Source: an uncultured bacterium
Lineage (GTDB): Bacteria > Hydrogenedentota > Hydrogenedentia > Hydrogenedentales > CAILVY01
DNA length: 64,000 bases
Assembly: GCA_937951485.1 (NCBI GenBank)
Contig: CALEDJ010000045.1
Coordinates: 62,001 to 126,000, forward strand
Reading direction: 5' to 3'
Every line of letters begins with the position of its first letter. Position 1 is the first letter of the stretch. A program made the position numbers and the translations under genes. Shown piece after piece: positions 42,576 through 51,611 of this stretch. The notes beneath the pieces were generated by a model that was not told the DNA's origin, ran no database searches, and saw nothing but the letters and a program-made list of their open reading frames with translations.

Positions 42576-42887
42576 ATGTACGCAATAGTGAGCACCGGCG
42601 GAAAACAATATCGCGTGGCCCAGGGCGACACCCTGCGGGTCGAGAAGATTGATGCGGCCGTCGGCGATACGGTGGTTTTAGGACAGGTCCACATGGTCGC
42701 GAAGGAAGACGGGGTGGTAGTCGCTCCGGAGGCGCTCTCCGCCGCGAAGGTGACCGCCGAGGTCACGGGCCACGGCCGCCGCAAGAAGATTCGCGTCTTC
42801 AAGTACAAGCGGCGCAAGAATTACCGCCGCACCCAGGGACACCGGCAGGATTACACCGAAATTCGCATCCGGGAGATTGAGGCGTAA
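42576..42887 (+). CDS. rplU: 50S ribosomal protein L21
   Basis: A 103-residue L21 with the family opening MYAIVSTGGKQYRVAQGDTL and the C-terminal KKIRVFKYKRRKNYRRTQGH signature that contacts 23S rRNA. Normal length. GGAGAAG precedes the ATG. First gene of the rplU-rpmA-obgE cluster; separated from rpmA by 131 bases that hold two dispersed palindromic repeats. Confidence 0.97.
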   Translation: MYAIVSTGGKQYRVAQGDTLRVEKIDAAVGDTVVLGQVHMVAKEDGVVVAPEALSAAKVTAEVTGHGRRKKIRVFKYKRRKNYRRTQGHRQDYTEIRIREIEA

Positions 42888-42904
42888 AGAGCGCGGGCGC
42901 TTGG

Positions 42905-42980
42905 GAGCGCGGGCGTGTCCCGCCCGCATGGGGCAGGCCAAAGCCTGTACTCCAGAACTGGGCGGCAGGCCAAGGCCTGT
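42905..42980. repeat. Cluster of palindromic repeats between rplU and rpmA
   Basis: GGGCGTGTCCCGCCCGC (42911-42927) is followed by GCAGGCCAAAGCCTGTAC/TCCAGAAC (42933-42958) and a second, shorter GCAGGCCAAGGCCTG (42964-42978). The same element occurs at 8398-8422 and 28720-28745. It splits an otherwise conserved ribosomal operon. Confidence 0.75.
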
Positions 42981-43018
42981 AGATTCAGAAACAGACGGAA
43001 ATCGAGGAGCATGGAGTC

Positions 43019-43282
43019 ATGGCACACAAGAAGAGCGGCGGCAGCGCGCGCAATGGTCGCGAAAGCCATTCCAAACGACTTGGCGTGAAGAAGTACGGCG
43101 GCGAAGACGTGGTGGCGGGCAACATTCTGGTCCGCCAGCGCGGCACCAAACTGCTTCCGGGCCGCAACGTGGGCATGGGCAAGGACCACACCCTTTTTGC
43201 GCTGGTCAACGGCGTGGTGCAGTTCCGCTATGTGAAGAAAGGCCGGCAGTGCGTGGATGTCGTCCCCGCGACGGCGGAATAA
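43019..43282 (+). CDS. rpmA: 50S ribosomal protein L27
   Basis: An 87-residue L27: [20 protein letters not shown] at the N-terminus, [20 protein letters not shown] and the conserved [20 protein letters not shown]. The N-terminus starts directly at the mature MAHKK form, without the extra leader peptide that Firmicutes cleave. GAGG/GGAG upstream. 24 bases before obgE. Confidence 0.97.
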   Translation: MAHKKSGGSARNGRESHSKRLGVKKYGGEDVVAGNILVRQRGTKLLPGRNVGMGKDHTLFALVNGVVQFRYVKKGRQCVDVVPATAE

Positions 43283-43306
43283 TCCCATGCGCGGCGGCGC
43301 AGGCCC

Positions 43307-44566
43307 ATGTTTGTTGATCGCGTTCGCATAAGGACGATCGGCGGCGCCGGCGGCAACGGGTGTTGCAGTTTTCGACGCGAAAAATACGTCCCCCGGGGCG
43401 GACCCGACGGGGGCGACGGCGGCAATGGCGGCGACATTTATATTGTCGCCGTTTCGCATGTGCATTCCCTCGTTGACCTTCGTTTTCACTTCCGATGGCA
43501 GGGCAAGCGCGGCGTGCACGGGCGCGGCAGCGACCAGCACGGCAAGACAGGCGCGGACACAATCATCGAAGTCCCCTGCGGCACGGTCGTCAAAGACCCG
43601 GAAAGCGGCGAAACGATCTGCGATCTCGTGGATCCGGGACAGCGGTTTCTCGCCGCGCGCGGCGGACGGGGCGGGCGCGGCAATGCGCGATTCGCAAGCG
43701 CGGAAAACCGCGTGCCCCGCTTCGCGGAGAAGGGCGAACCGGGCGAAGACCGCGAATACCTGCTCGAACTCAAGACCATCGCCGACGTGGGCATTGTCGG
43801 TATGCCCAACGCCGGGAAATCCACCCTGCTCGCGGCGGCCACCGCCGCCACGCCGAAAATCGCGGACTATCCCTTCACCACCCTCTCCCCGAATCTCGGC
43901 GTCGCCTTTCTGGACACCGAGCGCACGCTGGTCATTGCCGACATCCCCGGCATCATCGAGGGCGCGGCGCAGGGCAAGGGACTGGGCCACGATTTCCTGC
44001 GCCACATCGAACGCACCCGCGTGTTGTTGTTCCTCATTGACCTTGGCGACGCCGACCCGGAAGCCACCCTGGCTGTGCTCGAAAAGGAACTGGCGGAATA
44101 CAGCCCGGTATTCGCCGACCGCCCCCGTGTCATTGCATTCAACAAGATGGATATTACCGAGAATCGCGAACGTCTGGGCGCGCTGCGCGCGGCCTTTCCC
44201 GACGCGTACGGCATCTCCGCCGCCACCGGCGAGGGGGTCCCGCGGCTGCTCGAAACGCTCTGGAAATCCGTCGCAGAGTCACGCGAAGCCGATGCCATTG
44301 TCATCCCCGCCGCTACCACGGAAGAGCGCGAATACGCCTACGATGTGCCGTTCCGCATAACGCCCGTGTCCGGCGGATTCCGCGTCGAGGGCGACCGCGT
44401 CGTGCGCGCCGTGCGCATGTGCGATCTCGACAACCCCGAAGCGCTGCGCCACCTGCAGCAGACCTTCCGCAAAACGGGACTCTTCAACGCGCTCAAGCGC
44501 CTCGGCGCGCAGCGCGGCGACAGCATCTTTATCGGCGACACCGAACTCGAATACACCCCCGACTGA
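43307..44566 (+). CDS. obgE: GTPase Obg/CgtA
   Basis: A 419-residue ribosome-assembly GTPase. The glycine-rich Obg fold (residues 1-158, VPRGGPDGGDGGNGGDIY) is followed by the G domain: G1 GMPNAGKST, switch FTTLSPNLG, G3 DIPGIIEGAAQGKGLG, G4 NKMD, G5 SAATGEG. A C-terminal OCT domain (residues about 340-419, FRVEGDRVVRAVRMCDLDNP) is present. It binds the 50S subunit and (p)ppGpp, and its linkage to rplU-rpmA is the conserved arrangement. Complete, normal length. Confidence 0.97.
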   Translation: MFVDRVRIRTIGGAGGNGCCSFRREKYVPRGGPDGGDGGNGGDIYIVAVSHVHSLVDLRFHFRWQGKRGVHGRGSDQHGKTGADTIIEVPCGTVVKDPESGETICDLVDPGQRFLAARGGRGGRGNARFASAENRVPRFAEKGEPGEDREYLLELKTIADVGIVGMPNAGKSTLLAAATAATPKIADYPFTTLSPNLGVAFLDTERTLVIADIPGIIEGAAQGKGLGHDFLRHIERTRVLLFLIDLGDADPEATLAVLEKELAEYSPVFADRPRVIAFNKMDITENRERLGALRAAFPDAYGISAATGEGVPRLLETLWKSVAESREADAIVIPAATTEEREYAYDVPFRITPVSGGFRVEGDRVVRAVRMCDLDNPEALRHLQQTFRKTGLFNALKRLGAQRGDSIFIGDTELEYTPD

Positions 44567-44663
44567 GAAGCGGAGTGGAAAAATCGGCCCCGTGGGGCCT
44601 ATGATCTTGATGGCGGTTCCGTGATTCATGCGCGAAAGAGGGCGTTTTCGCTTTTTTGATGCG

Positions 44664-44694
44664 TTGAAAAACAGCAGTGCTCTCCGCGTATTAT
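44664..44694 (+). promoter_or_regulatory. Candidate promoter of proB
   Basis: TTGAAA (44664-44669), 19-base spacer, TATTAT (44689-44694); 30 bases before the proB start. Confidence 0.35.
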
Positions 44695-44723
44695 CCAATC
44701 ACCAGAAAGAGTGGTGGCATTTC

Positions 44724-45851
44724 ATGCGATTTGATCCGGACAAATTGGGTACGTTGGTCATCAAAATCGGCACCAATCTCCTCAGCGGTCCGCGCGCATT
44801 TGATGGCCGTGTCATGGAAGAGATGGTAAAGGAAATCTGTACGCTCAAGCGCAACCACAACTTGAATCTGTTGGTGGTGAGTTCAGGCGCGGTCGGCTGC
44901 GGCATGCGAACGCTGGGGTTGGACAAGCGGCCCGCGGCCCTGCCGATGAAACAGGCCGTCGCGGCCGTCGGACAGGCCACGCTGATGCACTACTACGAAA
45001 CCCTTTTCAAGACCTATGGGGAGGGATTGACCACCGCGCAGGTGCTGTTGACGCTGGCGGACCTGGACGGGCGCAACACCTATCTCAACGTGCGCAATAC
45101 ACTTAATGCTCTTTTTGCGTTGAAGAAGGTGGTTCCCATTCTCAACGAAAATGATTCCACGGCGGTCGAGGAACTGCGTTTCAGCGACAATGACACGTTG
45201 GCGGCGCGCATCGCCGCAAAAATAAACGCGGGGCTGCTCATCATTCTCAGCGACGTGGACGGCCTCTACGACCACAATCCGGCGCAGTGCGAACACGCCC
45301 GCCTCATCCCGCATGTCGAAAAGATTACCCCGGAACTGCTGCAATGCGCGGGCGACGCGGGCAGCGTCGCGGCCACGGGGGGCATGCGCACCAAACTGGA
45401 AGCGGCCAAGATGGCGTGTATGGCGGGCGTGCCCGTGGTCATCGCCAACGGCCACCACCCGAAGATCATCCACGGCGTGCTGGACGGCAGCGCGCCCTGC
45501 ACCACCTTCGCGCCGTCGCGCGGCGGCATGTCGCACCGTAAACGATGGATTGCCTTCGGCCGCACAACCCACGGCGCGCTGCAGGTGGACGAAGGCGCGC
45601 GCAACGCCCTGGTCAATCAGGGCAAAAGCCTGCTGGCGGCGGGCGTGGTCGCCGTCGAAGGCGATTTCAAAGCCGGCGATGCGGTCCGAATCAAGGACCT
45701 GGCGAACAACGACATCGCCCGAGGGCTGGTCAACTATTCCAGCGATGAGGTCCGCAGGATTCAAGGACGCAAAAGCAGCGAGATCACCGCAGTCCTCGGT
45801 CACAAGGATTTCGACGAGGTCATCCACCGCGACAACATGGTGCTGCTTTAA
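44724..45851 (+). CDS. proB: Glutamate 5-kinase
   Basis: A 375-residue enzyme for the first step of proline synthesis, phosphorylating glutamate. The amino acid kinase domain has TLVIKIGTNLLSG, LLVVSSGAVGCGM, PILNENDSTA, FSDNDTLAARIAA and TGGMRTKLEAAKMA. The C-terminal PUA domain (about 275-365, GALQVDEGARNALVNQGKSL) is present, the long form of the enzyme. I chose the ATG at 44724 because the core homology starts there; an earlier frame start at 44628 adds unrelated sequence. Often follows obg in bacteria, as here, but its partner proA is absent. Confidence 0.95.
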   Translation: MRFDPDKLGTLVIKIGTNLLSGPRAFDGRVMEEMVKEICTLKRNHNLNLLVVSSGAVGCGMRTLGLDKRPAALPMKQAVAAVGQATLMHYYETLFKTYGEGLTTAQVLLTLADLDGRNTYLNVRNTLNALFALKKVVPILNENDSTAVEELRFSDNDTLAARIAAKINAGLLIILSDVDGLYDHNPAQCEHARLIPHVEKITPELLQCAGDAGSVAATGGMRTKLEAAKMACMAGVPVVIANGHHPKIIHGVLDGSAPCTTFAPSRGGMSHRKRWIAFGRTTHGALQVDEGARNALVNQGKSLLAAGVVAVEGDFKAGDAVRIKDLANNDIARGLVNYSSDEVRRIQGRKSSEITAVLGHKDFDEVIHRDNMVLL

Positions 45852-46001
45852 GTTCCCGGTCATATGGACTGCATCGGCGTCGCCAGCGGGTCATGGGTAC
45901 TTGCGCGCATCGCAATACCGGCATCTTCTGAAGTCGCCCCAAAAATAGTCTGCGATTTGAAATGGCGGCTCGTCGGGCCCCGTGGTTGATGCAACGGGCG
46001 A

Positions 46002-48848
46002 TTATTCCGGACTGAGGGCGGCGCGCCAGCCGTCCAGCGGCCCGCCGTCGGGCGTGCGCAAGCGCGCGCAGGCCGACCACTCGCCCGCGCCCTGCGTAAT
46101 TTTCAACAGCAGGGTGTTCCATCCGGCGGGCAGGCGCACCGCAACCTTGTCTTCATTGGGCGTGCAGCCCCTCGTGACGTTGTTCGCGTGCACGACTTCG
46201 CCGTTCAGCCACACCTTGATGCCGTCGTCACTGCCCAGTTCCAGCACGGCGTCGCGCGCGGTGTCCGACCACACGAAACTGCGCAAATAGGCCGCGCGGT
46301 CGTTGCCGCCGTAGAACTTGTCCAGTTCTATCAGGAACGGGCGGTCCACGTTGGTTCCCGGCGGGATGACCTGCCAGGAGACGGGCGCGTCGGCCTGCTC
46401 CGGCGGAAACGGTATGTCGAACAAGTCGGTGTGCGACACGCCTTCGGCGGCATACGGCCCGGCGGCCATCCATGCGGTGATGAATTGAACGAATCTGGCG
46501 ATCTGCGCGAGGATTTTCTCCGCCTCTCCTCTCACAAAATCGCTGTCGGTCGCGTTCATGATTTGCGTCAGCGCCGCTTTGGTTTCCTGCGGATAAACGC
46601 CGCTGACATTGGCCGCGATTTTCACCACTGCCACCTCCGCTTCGGCCTTCAGTTCGGCGTCCTCCAGATGCGCGGCGGCCATGCGCAGCGCGGCGATGTT
46701 GGCGGTGTTCGCCAGTGCGCCGAGCACCATTTTTTTCTGGTCGGCGTTTGCGGCCAGTAGCATGGCCTCCTGATAGCGGCGGGCGGCGTCTTCGGCGGGG
46801 CATGCGCCCGGCAGGCCGACCAGCCGCACATAGCCGCCCAGCGCGAGCGCGCCCTGCGACGTGCCGGCGGCGGCGCGCGCCACATCTCCCAGGGTTTCCA
46901 TCGGCGCCGGATTGGGCCAGTCCGACAAGGCGCGGAGGGCCGTATTGCGCAGGGAGTCGGTCGGGTCCTCCAAGGCCGCATAGAGGATGGGCAGCGCGGC
47001 ATCGGCGCGGGTGGCGCCCAAGCCGCCCAGTGCGGCTTCCTTTTCCGCGACGTTTCCTGCCAAGGTCAGGGCCCGCTGGTAATGCGCCACGGTTTCCGCG
47101 ATGGGTCGCTCCGGGTTCAGCCCGATCATGCGGATATAGCCGCGAAGCGCGGCCGCGCCTTCCGGCGCGTCCCGATGCTTCTCCGCGATGTATGCCAGAT
47201 CGCTCATCGGCGCGTCATTCGGCCAGACGCCCAGCGATTCAATCACCGCCATATTCAGCGCCGGGTCGTCCGCTGCGAGCGCTTCGCGCAGCGCGGGCAG
47301 CCCTGCCTCGGAGCCTATGCGGCCCAGCGCGACCAGGAGGCGCGCCTTGACGGGCGCGTCCTTCTCGGCTTGTATCGCTTTGAGCACGGCGGCGGGCCGG
47401 GCGCTTTCATCCGGAATTTTCGCCGCGATGACGGCGATGCTCTCCTGAATTTGTTCAACGGCATCCGAGTCCGCTGTCCGGATCAGTATGGAAACAAGGC
47501 CGGGCAGGATTTCGGGCGTTGCGACAGCGCGCAGCGCGTCATGCGCTTCTGCGCGCACTCCGGCATCATCGTCTTGCGCACAGTTCAGCAGGACCTTTGC
47601 GGCCCCGGCATGGCCGCGCGCGCCGGCGGCGCGGAGCAGTTCCTTTTTCACCGGCGTGTCGGCCCTGGGAATCGCGTTCACAATCGCCGCGTCCGCCTTT
47701 TTGCCGCGCAGCCGCGCCAGGCTTTCGCGCGCAGTGCGCGCTTCTGCGCCTTCTGCGGTTGCCGCGCGTTTGGCCAGCGTCGGCACGGCGTCCGCGTCGC
47801 CGACCGTTGCGAGGGCGCGGATCGCCGCGAGCCGCACGGCTGGGTCGGCGCTGTCCGCCGCTGCGATCAGATGCTGTTCCGCCGCGCCGGAACCACGGTC
47901 AGCGAGGGCGGCGATCAGTTTGACCTGTACGGAGGTCTCCAGGCTTGCAAGTTTCGCGGCGATATTCTCAACGGCCTTGTCCGATGCGACATTTCTGACG
48001 GCCACCGCTGCGACGGCCTGCATGGCCGGGTCGTCACTCCGGAGCGTGTCCGTGATGATGTCGCCCGCACGCGCACCGCGCGCGGATGCGATACGCCCGC
48101 GCAGGGCGGCGGCGCGAATGGCGGGGGGGGCCCCGGGGTCGTCCAATTGCTCATAAAGTGCGGCGGCTTTTCGGCGCTTGTTTTGCGCCATGAAATGATC
48201 GGCGCATTGGAGACAGGCATCGGCGGCGGCCAGGCGCAGGTCGCCGCGCGCCTGTGCGCGAATCCTGCGGAGGGCCGCGGCGGCATCATCGCCACCGATG
48301 CGCCCGAGGGCGGCGACAGCCGCCAATGATTCTTCGTCCGCCGCATCGCCGACCAGTTCTTCCAGAACGGGGACGGCGCGCGCGTCGCCGCGCTCGCCCA
48401 GTGTGCCGATGACGCCGATACGGTGCGACCCCGTCAATGCGGGCAGGGCGTCGAGCAGGGTTTGCGTGGCGGCGGCGCCGGGGATGCGCTGCAGGGCCAG
48501 GCGCGCCATGTCCGACGTGGCCGGCGTCACCAGCATCTTTCCGAGCACCGGCAGCGACGCCGTACCGCCGATTTCACCCAGTTTCATGCAGGCGTATTGT
48601 TTCGCGGGCAGGGTGGCGTCCGATTGCAGCAGCGCAAGGAGCCGCCCCTCCAAGTCTCCGAGCGGGGCGCGCGCGCCCAATGCGTCGCGAATGACGGCGT
48701 CCATCGCCATCTGCGCTTCGAGGCTGTCGCCATACTCATAGGCGGCAATTTCCCGCAGCAGCGCGTCCACATCGGCGGATGCCGTTACTGTTGTGGTGAC
48801 GGCCAACAACGCCAGAGTGGCTGCCATCAGGTTTTTCCATGCATTCAT
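46002..48848 (-). CDS. Secreted HEAT-repeat protein with C-terminal jelly-roll domain
   Basis: A 948-residue protein with a signal peptide (residues 1-26, LMAATLALLAVTTTVTASA). Residues about 40-800 are HEAT-like helical pairs; recurrent patterns are PVLGKMLV, DADAVPTLAKRA, DDAGVRAEAHDALRAV and LPALREALAADDPALNMAVIESLG. The last ~150 residues form a beta-sandwich (SWQVIPPGTNVDRPFLIELDKF in parts, ELGSDDGIKVWLNGEVVHAN, LPAGWNTLLLKITQG) of the type found at the ends of secreted glycosidases. AAGGA precedes the ATG at 48848. It probably acts as a protein- or glycan-binding scaffold. It is 48 bases downstream of the Tat oxidoreductase and likely in its operon. Confidence 0.8.
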   Translation of the reverse strand: MNAWKNLMAATLALLAVTTTVTASADVDALLREIAAYEYGDSLEAQMAMDAVIRDALGARAPLGDLEGRLLALLQSDATLPAKQYACMKLGEIGGTASLPVLGKMLVTPATSDMARLALQRIPGAAATQTLLDALPALTGSHRIGVIGTLGERGDARAVPVLEELVGDAADEESLAAVAALGRIGGDDAAAALRRIRAQARGDLRLAAADACLQCADHFMAQNKRRKAAALYEQLDDPGAPPAIRAAALRGRIASARGARAGDIITDTLRSDDPAMQAVAAVAVRNVASDKAVENIAAKLASLETSVQVKLIAALADRGSGAAEQHLIAAADSADPAVRLAAIRALATVGDADAVPTLAKRAATAEGAEARTARESLARLRGKKADAAIVNAIPRADTPVKKELLRAAGARGHAGAAKVLLNCAQDDDAGVRAEAHDALRAVATPEILPGLVSILIRTADSDAVEQIQESIAVIAAKIPDESARPAAVLKAIQAEKDAPVKARLLVALGRIGSEAGLPALREALAADDPALNMAVIESLGVWPNDAPMSDLAYIAEKHRDAPEGAAALRGYIRMIGLNPERPIAETVAHYQRALTLAGNVAEKEAALGGLGATRADAALPILYAALEDPTDSLRNTALRALSDWPNPAPMETLGDVARAAAGTSQGALALGGYVRLVGLPGACPAEDAARRYQEAMLLAANADQKKMVLGALANTANIAALRMAAAHLEDAELKAEAEVAVVKIAANVSGVYPQETKAALTQIMNATDSDFVRGEAEKILAQIARFVQFITAWMAAGPYAAEGVSHTDLFDIPFPPEQADAPVSWQVIPPGTNVDRPFLIELDKFYGGNDRAAYLRSFVWSDTARDAVLELGSDDGIKVWLNGEVVHANNVTRGCTPNEDKVAVRLPAGWNTLLLKITQGAGEWSACARLRTPDGGPLDGWRAALSPE

Positions 48849-48896
48849 AACCGTATCCTTCATATGCATCGGCGGTGCGCCGGTTGATGTCTTCAA

Positions 48897-50198
48897 TCAC
48901 AGATGCCAGGGGCTGCGCATGGCGCGGGAAAGCAGTCGGTCCGCTTCCGGGTCATTGACGAAGCGCTCTTTTTTCGGGTCCCAGCGCACCTTGCGCTCCA
49001 GTTTCATGGCGATCATGCCGAGATGGCCGACCATGACGGAGTGGTGGGCGACTTCCGCCGGCGTGATCGTTTCCGCGCGCGTGCGCACGCAGTCCAGGAA
49101 ATTGCCGATGTGGTGGCTGCTCTCATAGAGGTGGATTTCGTTCGGGCCGATGACGCTGTCGAGCAGCGACTTGGGATGCGCGTCAATCCGGCCGCGCGTC
49201 ACATAGACCCAGCCTTCCGAACCCACGAAGCGCGCGCCCCCTGGATTCTTCGAACTCACATGCATCGTGAAACCTTCGGCATACTTGCAGGTGAATTCAT
49301 AGTCCGGCGGCGCGTCGAAGATGCCGTCTTCCGCCGTCGGCCATACGGCCTTGCCCTCGATTTCCACCGGCGCGCTGCGCTCGGTGTTCATTCCCCAGTG
49401 CGCGATGTCAATGTGGTGGCCGGCCCAGTCGGTGAGTTGGCCGCCCGCATAATCCATAATCCACCGGAAATTCCAATGGCACCGCGCCGGGCAGTAGGGT
49501 TTCCAGGGGGCGGGCCCCAGCCACATGTCGTAATCGAAATCCGGCGGCGGCGCTTCGGGCTTTGTGCCGCCCTCGTGGATGCTGTTGCCCGAAGGCAGCC
49601 CCACTTTGACCAGTTTCACCTCGCCGATGCGGCCGTTGCGCACCAGTTCGCAGGCGAAACGGAAATGCTGCTGCGAACGCTGCCAACTCCCCGTTTGCCA
49701 GATGCGGCCATATCTCGCGACCGCGTCGCAAATCGCGCGGCCTTCCGAGATATTGTAGGCGAGCGGTTTTTCGCCGTAGATGTCCTTGCCCGCGCGCGCG
49801 GCCATGATCGCCGGAATGGCGTGCCAGTGGTCGGGCAGCGCCAGCGACACGGCGTCAATGTCCGCGCGGGCGATCACCTCGCGAAAATCGCGATACGTTG
49901 CGCAGTCCTTGTTTTCGTAGCGGTCGTTCACCTTGTCGCGTGCGCGGTTGAGGTGCTTTTCGTCCACATCGCACACGGCCACCACCTGCGCGTCATGACG
50001 CCCCAGAAAGCCTTCCATGTTCGCCGTTCCCATGCCGCCCATGCCGATACAGCCGATCGTGATCCGATTGCTCGGCGCGGTCGCGCCGTTCAGGCCCAGG
50101 GCGGAGCCGGGGATGATGTACGGAAACGCCGCGGCGACAGCCGCAGCCCCTCCCGCCCGTTTCAGAAATTGCCGCCGTGTTACTGTTTTTCCACGCAT
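48897..50198 (-). CDS. Tat-exported Gfo/Idh/MocA oxidoreductase
   Basis: A 433-residue NAD(P)-dependent oxidoreductase. A twin-arginine leader (TRRQFLKRAGGAAAVAAAF) indicates export with the cofactor bound. The Rossmann motif is IGCIGMGGMGTANMEGF, followed by VCDVDEKHLNRA, the EKP motif (GEKPLAYNI) and the C-terminal domain with GGQLTDWAGHHIDIAHWGM (in parts), where family members have the catalytic His/Asp. The substrate is probably a sugar or glycoside. The start at 50198 has GGGAGAA upstream. It is upstream of the HEAT-repeat gene with a 48-base gap. Confidence 0.92.
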   Translation of the reverse strand: MRGKTVTRRQFLKRAGGAAAVAAAFPYIIPGSALGLNGATAPSNRITIGCIGMGGMGTANMEGFLGRHDAQVVAVCDVDEKHLNRARDKVNDRYENKDCATYRDFREVIARADIDAVSLALPDHWHAIPAIMAARAGKDIYGEKPLAYNISEGRAICDAVARYGRIWQTGSWQRSQQHFRFACELVRNGRIGEVKLVKVGLPSGNSIHEGGTKPEAPPPDFDYDMWLGPAPWKPYCPARCHWNFRWIMDYAGGQLTDWAGHHIDIAHWGMNTERSAPVEIEGKAVWPTAEDGIFDAPPDYEFTCKYAEGFTMHVSSKNPGGARFVGSEGWVYVTRGRIDAHPKSLLDSVIGPNEIHLYESSHHIGNFLDCVRTRAETITPAEVAHHSVMVGHLGMIAMKLERKVRWDPKKERFVNDPEADRLLSRAMRSPWHL

Positions 50199-50305
50199 GC
50201 CGCGTTCTCCCATGTTCGGGTTGTGTGTTGAAGTGCGTGTGCCGCCTGTTGAGAGACACGGAACGATTATAAGACCTCGGGGATGCGCCGGCAAAGAAAT
50301 AAAGG

Positions 50306-50335
50306 AGGAGGACAACAAGGACAACCAGACTTGTC
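50306..50335 (-). repeat. Degenerate TTGTCC repeat
   Basis: On the minus strand TGGTTGTCC TTGTTGTCC TCC, matching the TTGTTGTCC units at 4590-4617. Confidence 0.45.
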
Positions 50336-50364
50336 CATATTCGCTTTGAGGTATCGGTGTTTTC

Positions 50365-51303
50365 CTATCGGCGGCGGCGGGCGGCATGGGCGATGCCCAT
50401 GGCGTTGATCTCGATGTCTGTACCGAGCCAGGAGAGATCGAAATCAATATCCGATACATTGCACCAGCGCAAATGCGCTTCGGTCGCTTCCTGAACGCGG
50501 TTCCGGCAGAAGGCATCCAGCGTTTCCTCGGGCTGAAGCACGGCGTCGTGGAGAATGGCGGTCAGTTGGTCCAGGAAACGCAGCAGCATTTCCCCGGCCT
50601 GCTTCAAATTCGTGTGGATGCCGAAGTGCGGCAGGCAGGCGTGCTGCGCGCCGGTGGCGAGAATACGGTGGACGGTTTTCCGGGCCTCGTCCGGGTCGAA
50701 ATCGGGCGGCGCGCTGGTGGCCACATAAAACGGCGGGCCGGGCCGCACGCTTTCGTTCAATCCCAGACCGAACGCGTCGCCGGTGAAAATCGTTTTTTCG
50801 CGGGGGTCCAGAATGCACATGTGGTGGGTGGCGTGGCCGAGGGTGTGCATGAAGCGCAACTCGCGCGAGCCCCATTGCAGGGTCTCGTTGTCGGCGATGG
50901 AACGCACACGATCCGCCGGGACGGGTTTTATCTCGCCATACAATTCGGCGAAGGCCGCCGCGCCATAGACCGCGGTCGCGCCGGCAACGAGTCGCGCGGG
51001 GTCAATCAGGTGTCGCGCGGCCTTCGGGTGCGCCAGCGCCGTTGCGTTGGGGCAGGCCTCGAGCAGCGCCGCCGTGCCCCCGGCATGGTCCAGATGGACA
51101 TGGGTGATGATGGCGTATTCCACGTCTTCCGGGCGTCGGCCTGCCTTCGCCAGGGCGTCGAGCAGGTGCGGCAGGGCGCGCGCCGTGTTGTTGTCCACAA
51201 ACGCGGCGCGGTCTTCTTCCAGCAGCAGGTAGGCCGCCGCGCGCTGCGGCGCGGCATAATGACAATCCACCGCAATGACATTGGGTATGGGGTCAACCGA
51301 CAT
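50365..51303 (-). CDS. MBL-fold metallo-hydrolase
   Basis: A 312-residue metallo-beta-lactamase-fold protein. The metal motif H-x-H-x-D-H is THVHLDHAGG (His68, His70, Asp72, His73); further ligands are in TLGHATHHM and FTGDAFGLGL, and HFGIHTN supplies the last His. All dinuclear-site ligands look intact. The layout resembles lactonase or glyoxalase-II-like hydrolases; there is no signal peptide, so it is cytosolic. Substrate unknown. It lies 166 bases upstream of the Tat oxidoreductase on the same strand. Confidence 0.9.
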   Translation of the reverse strand: MSVDPIPNVIAVDCHYAAPQRAAAYLLLEEDRAAFVDNNTARALPHLLDALAKAGRRPEDVEYAIITHVHLDHAGGTAALLEACPNATALAHPKAARHLIDPARLVAGATAVYGAAAFAELYGEIKPVPADRVRSIADNETLQWGSRELRFMHTLGHATHHMCILDPREKTIFTGDAFGLGLNESVRPGPPFYVATSAPPDFDPDEARKTVHRILATGAQHACLPHFGIHTNLKQAGEMLLRFLDQLTAILHDAVLQPEETLDAFCRNRVQEATEAHLRWCNVSDIDFDLSWLGTDIEINAMGIAHAARRRR

Positions 51304-51343
51304 CTTCAGGTGTCCTTTCTCCGCACAGCGAAACGCAATGATG

Positions 51344-51441
51344 GAGGCATTCGCGAAATGGGCGTTCCGGTTCTCAGTTTCATCTGAAATCCCTGATATT
51401 TCGTGTTCTTATGCGCAAAGAGTCCATTTCACAAATGCCTC
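51344..51441 (-). repeat. 98-base dispersed element, copy 2
   Basis: On the minus strand GAGGCATTTGTGAAATGG ... CATAAGAACACGAAATATC ... GATTTCAGATGAAACTGAG ... CCATTTCGCGAATGCCTC. The ends are inverted repeats of each other with few mismatches. It occupies the centre of the 308-base gap between the divergent MBL and aroA genes; the rest holds only promoter-like sequence, including GATATGATC at 51550-51558. Confidence 0.8.
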
Positions 51442-51611
51442 AATGATACAAAGCCACAAGGCTTCGGACAAATTCCCGGATTTTCAAGCGAACGGAGCAT
51501 TCGATATCTTCTGCAGCGACTGCTCTTATGGTTGTGCCGCGTATTGTCGTGATATGATCGCCCCACACGTATCAACCGCGAACGGATTGTTATTGCAGAA
51601 GGTTTGTTTGC

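Noticed and set aside
41222-42817. Minus-strand open frame (~530 codons) across the intergenic gap, aspartate dehydrogenase and rplU
   Set aside because: Antisense to two conserved genes and includes the degenerate repeat; no motifs.
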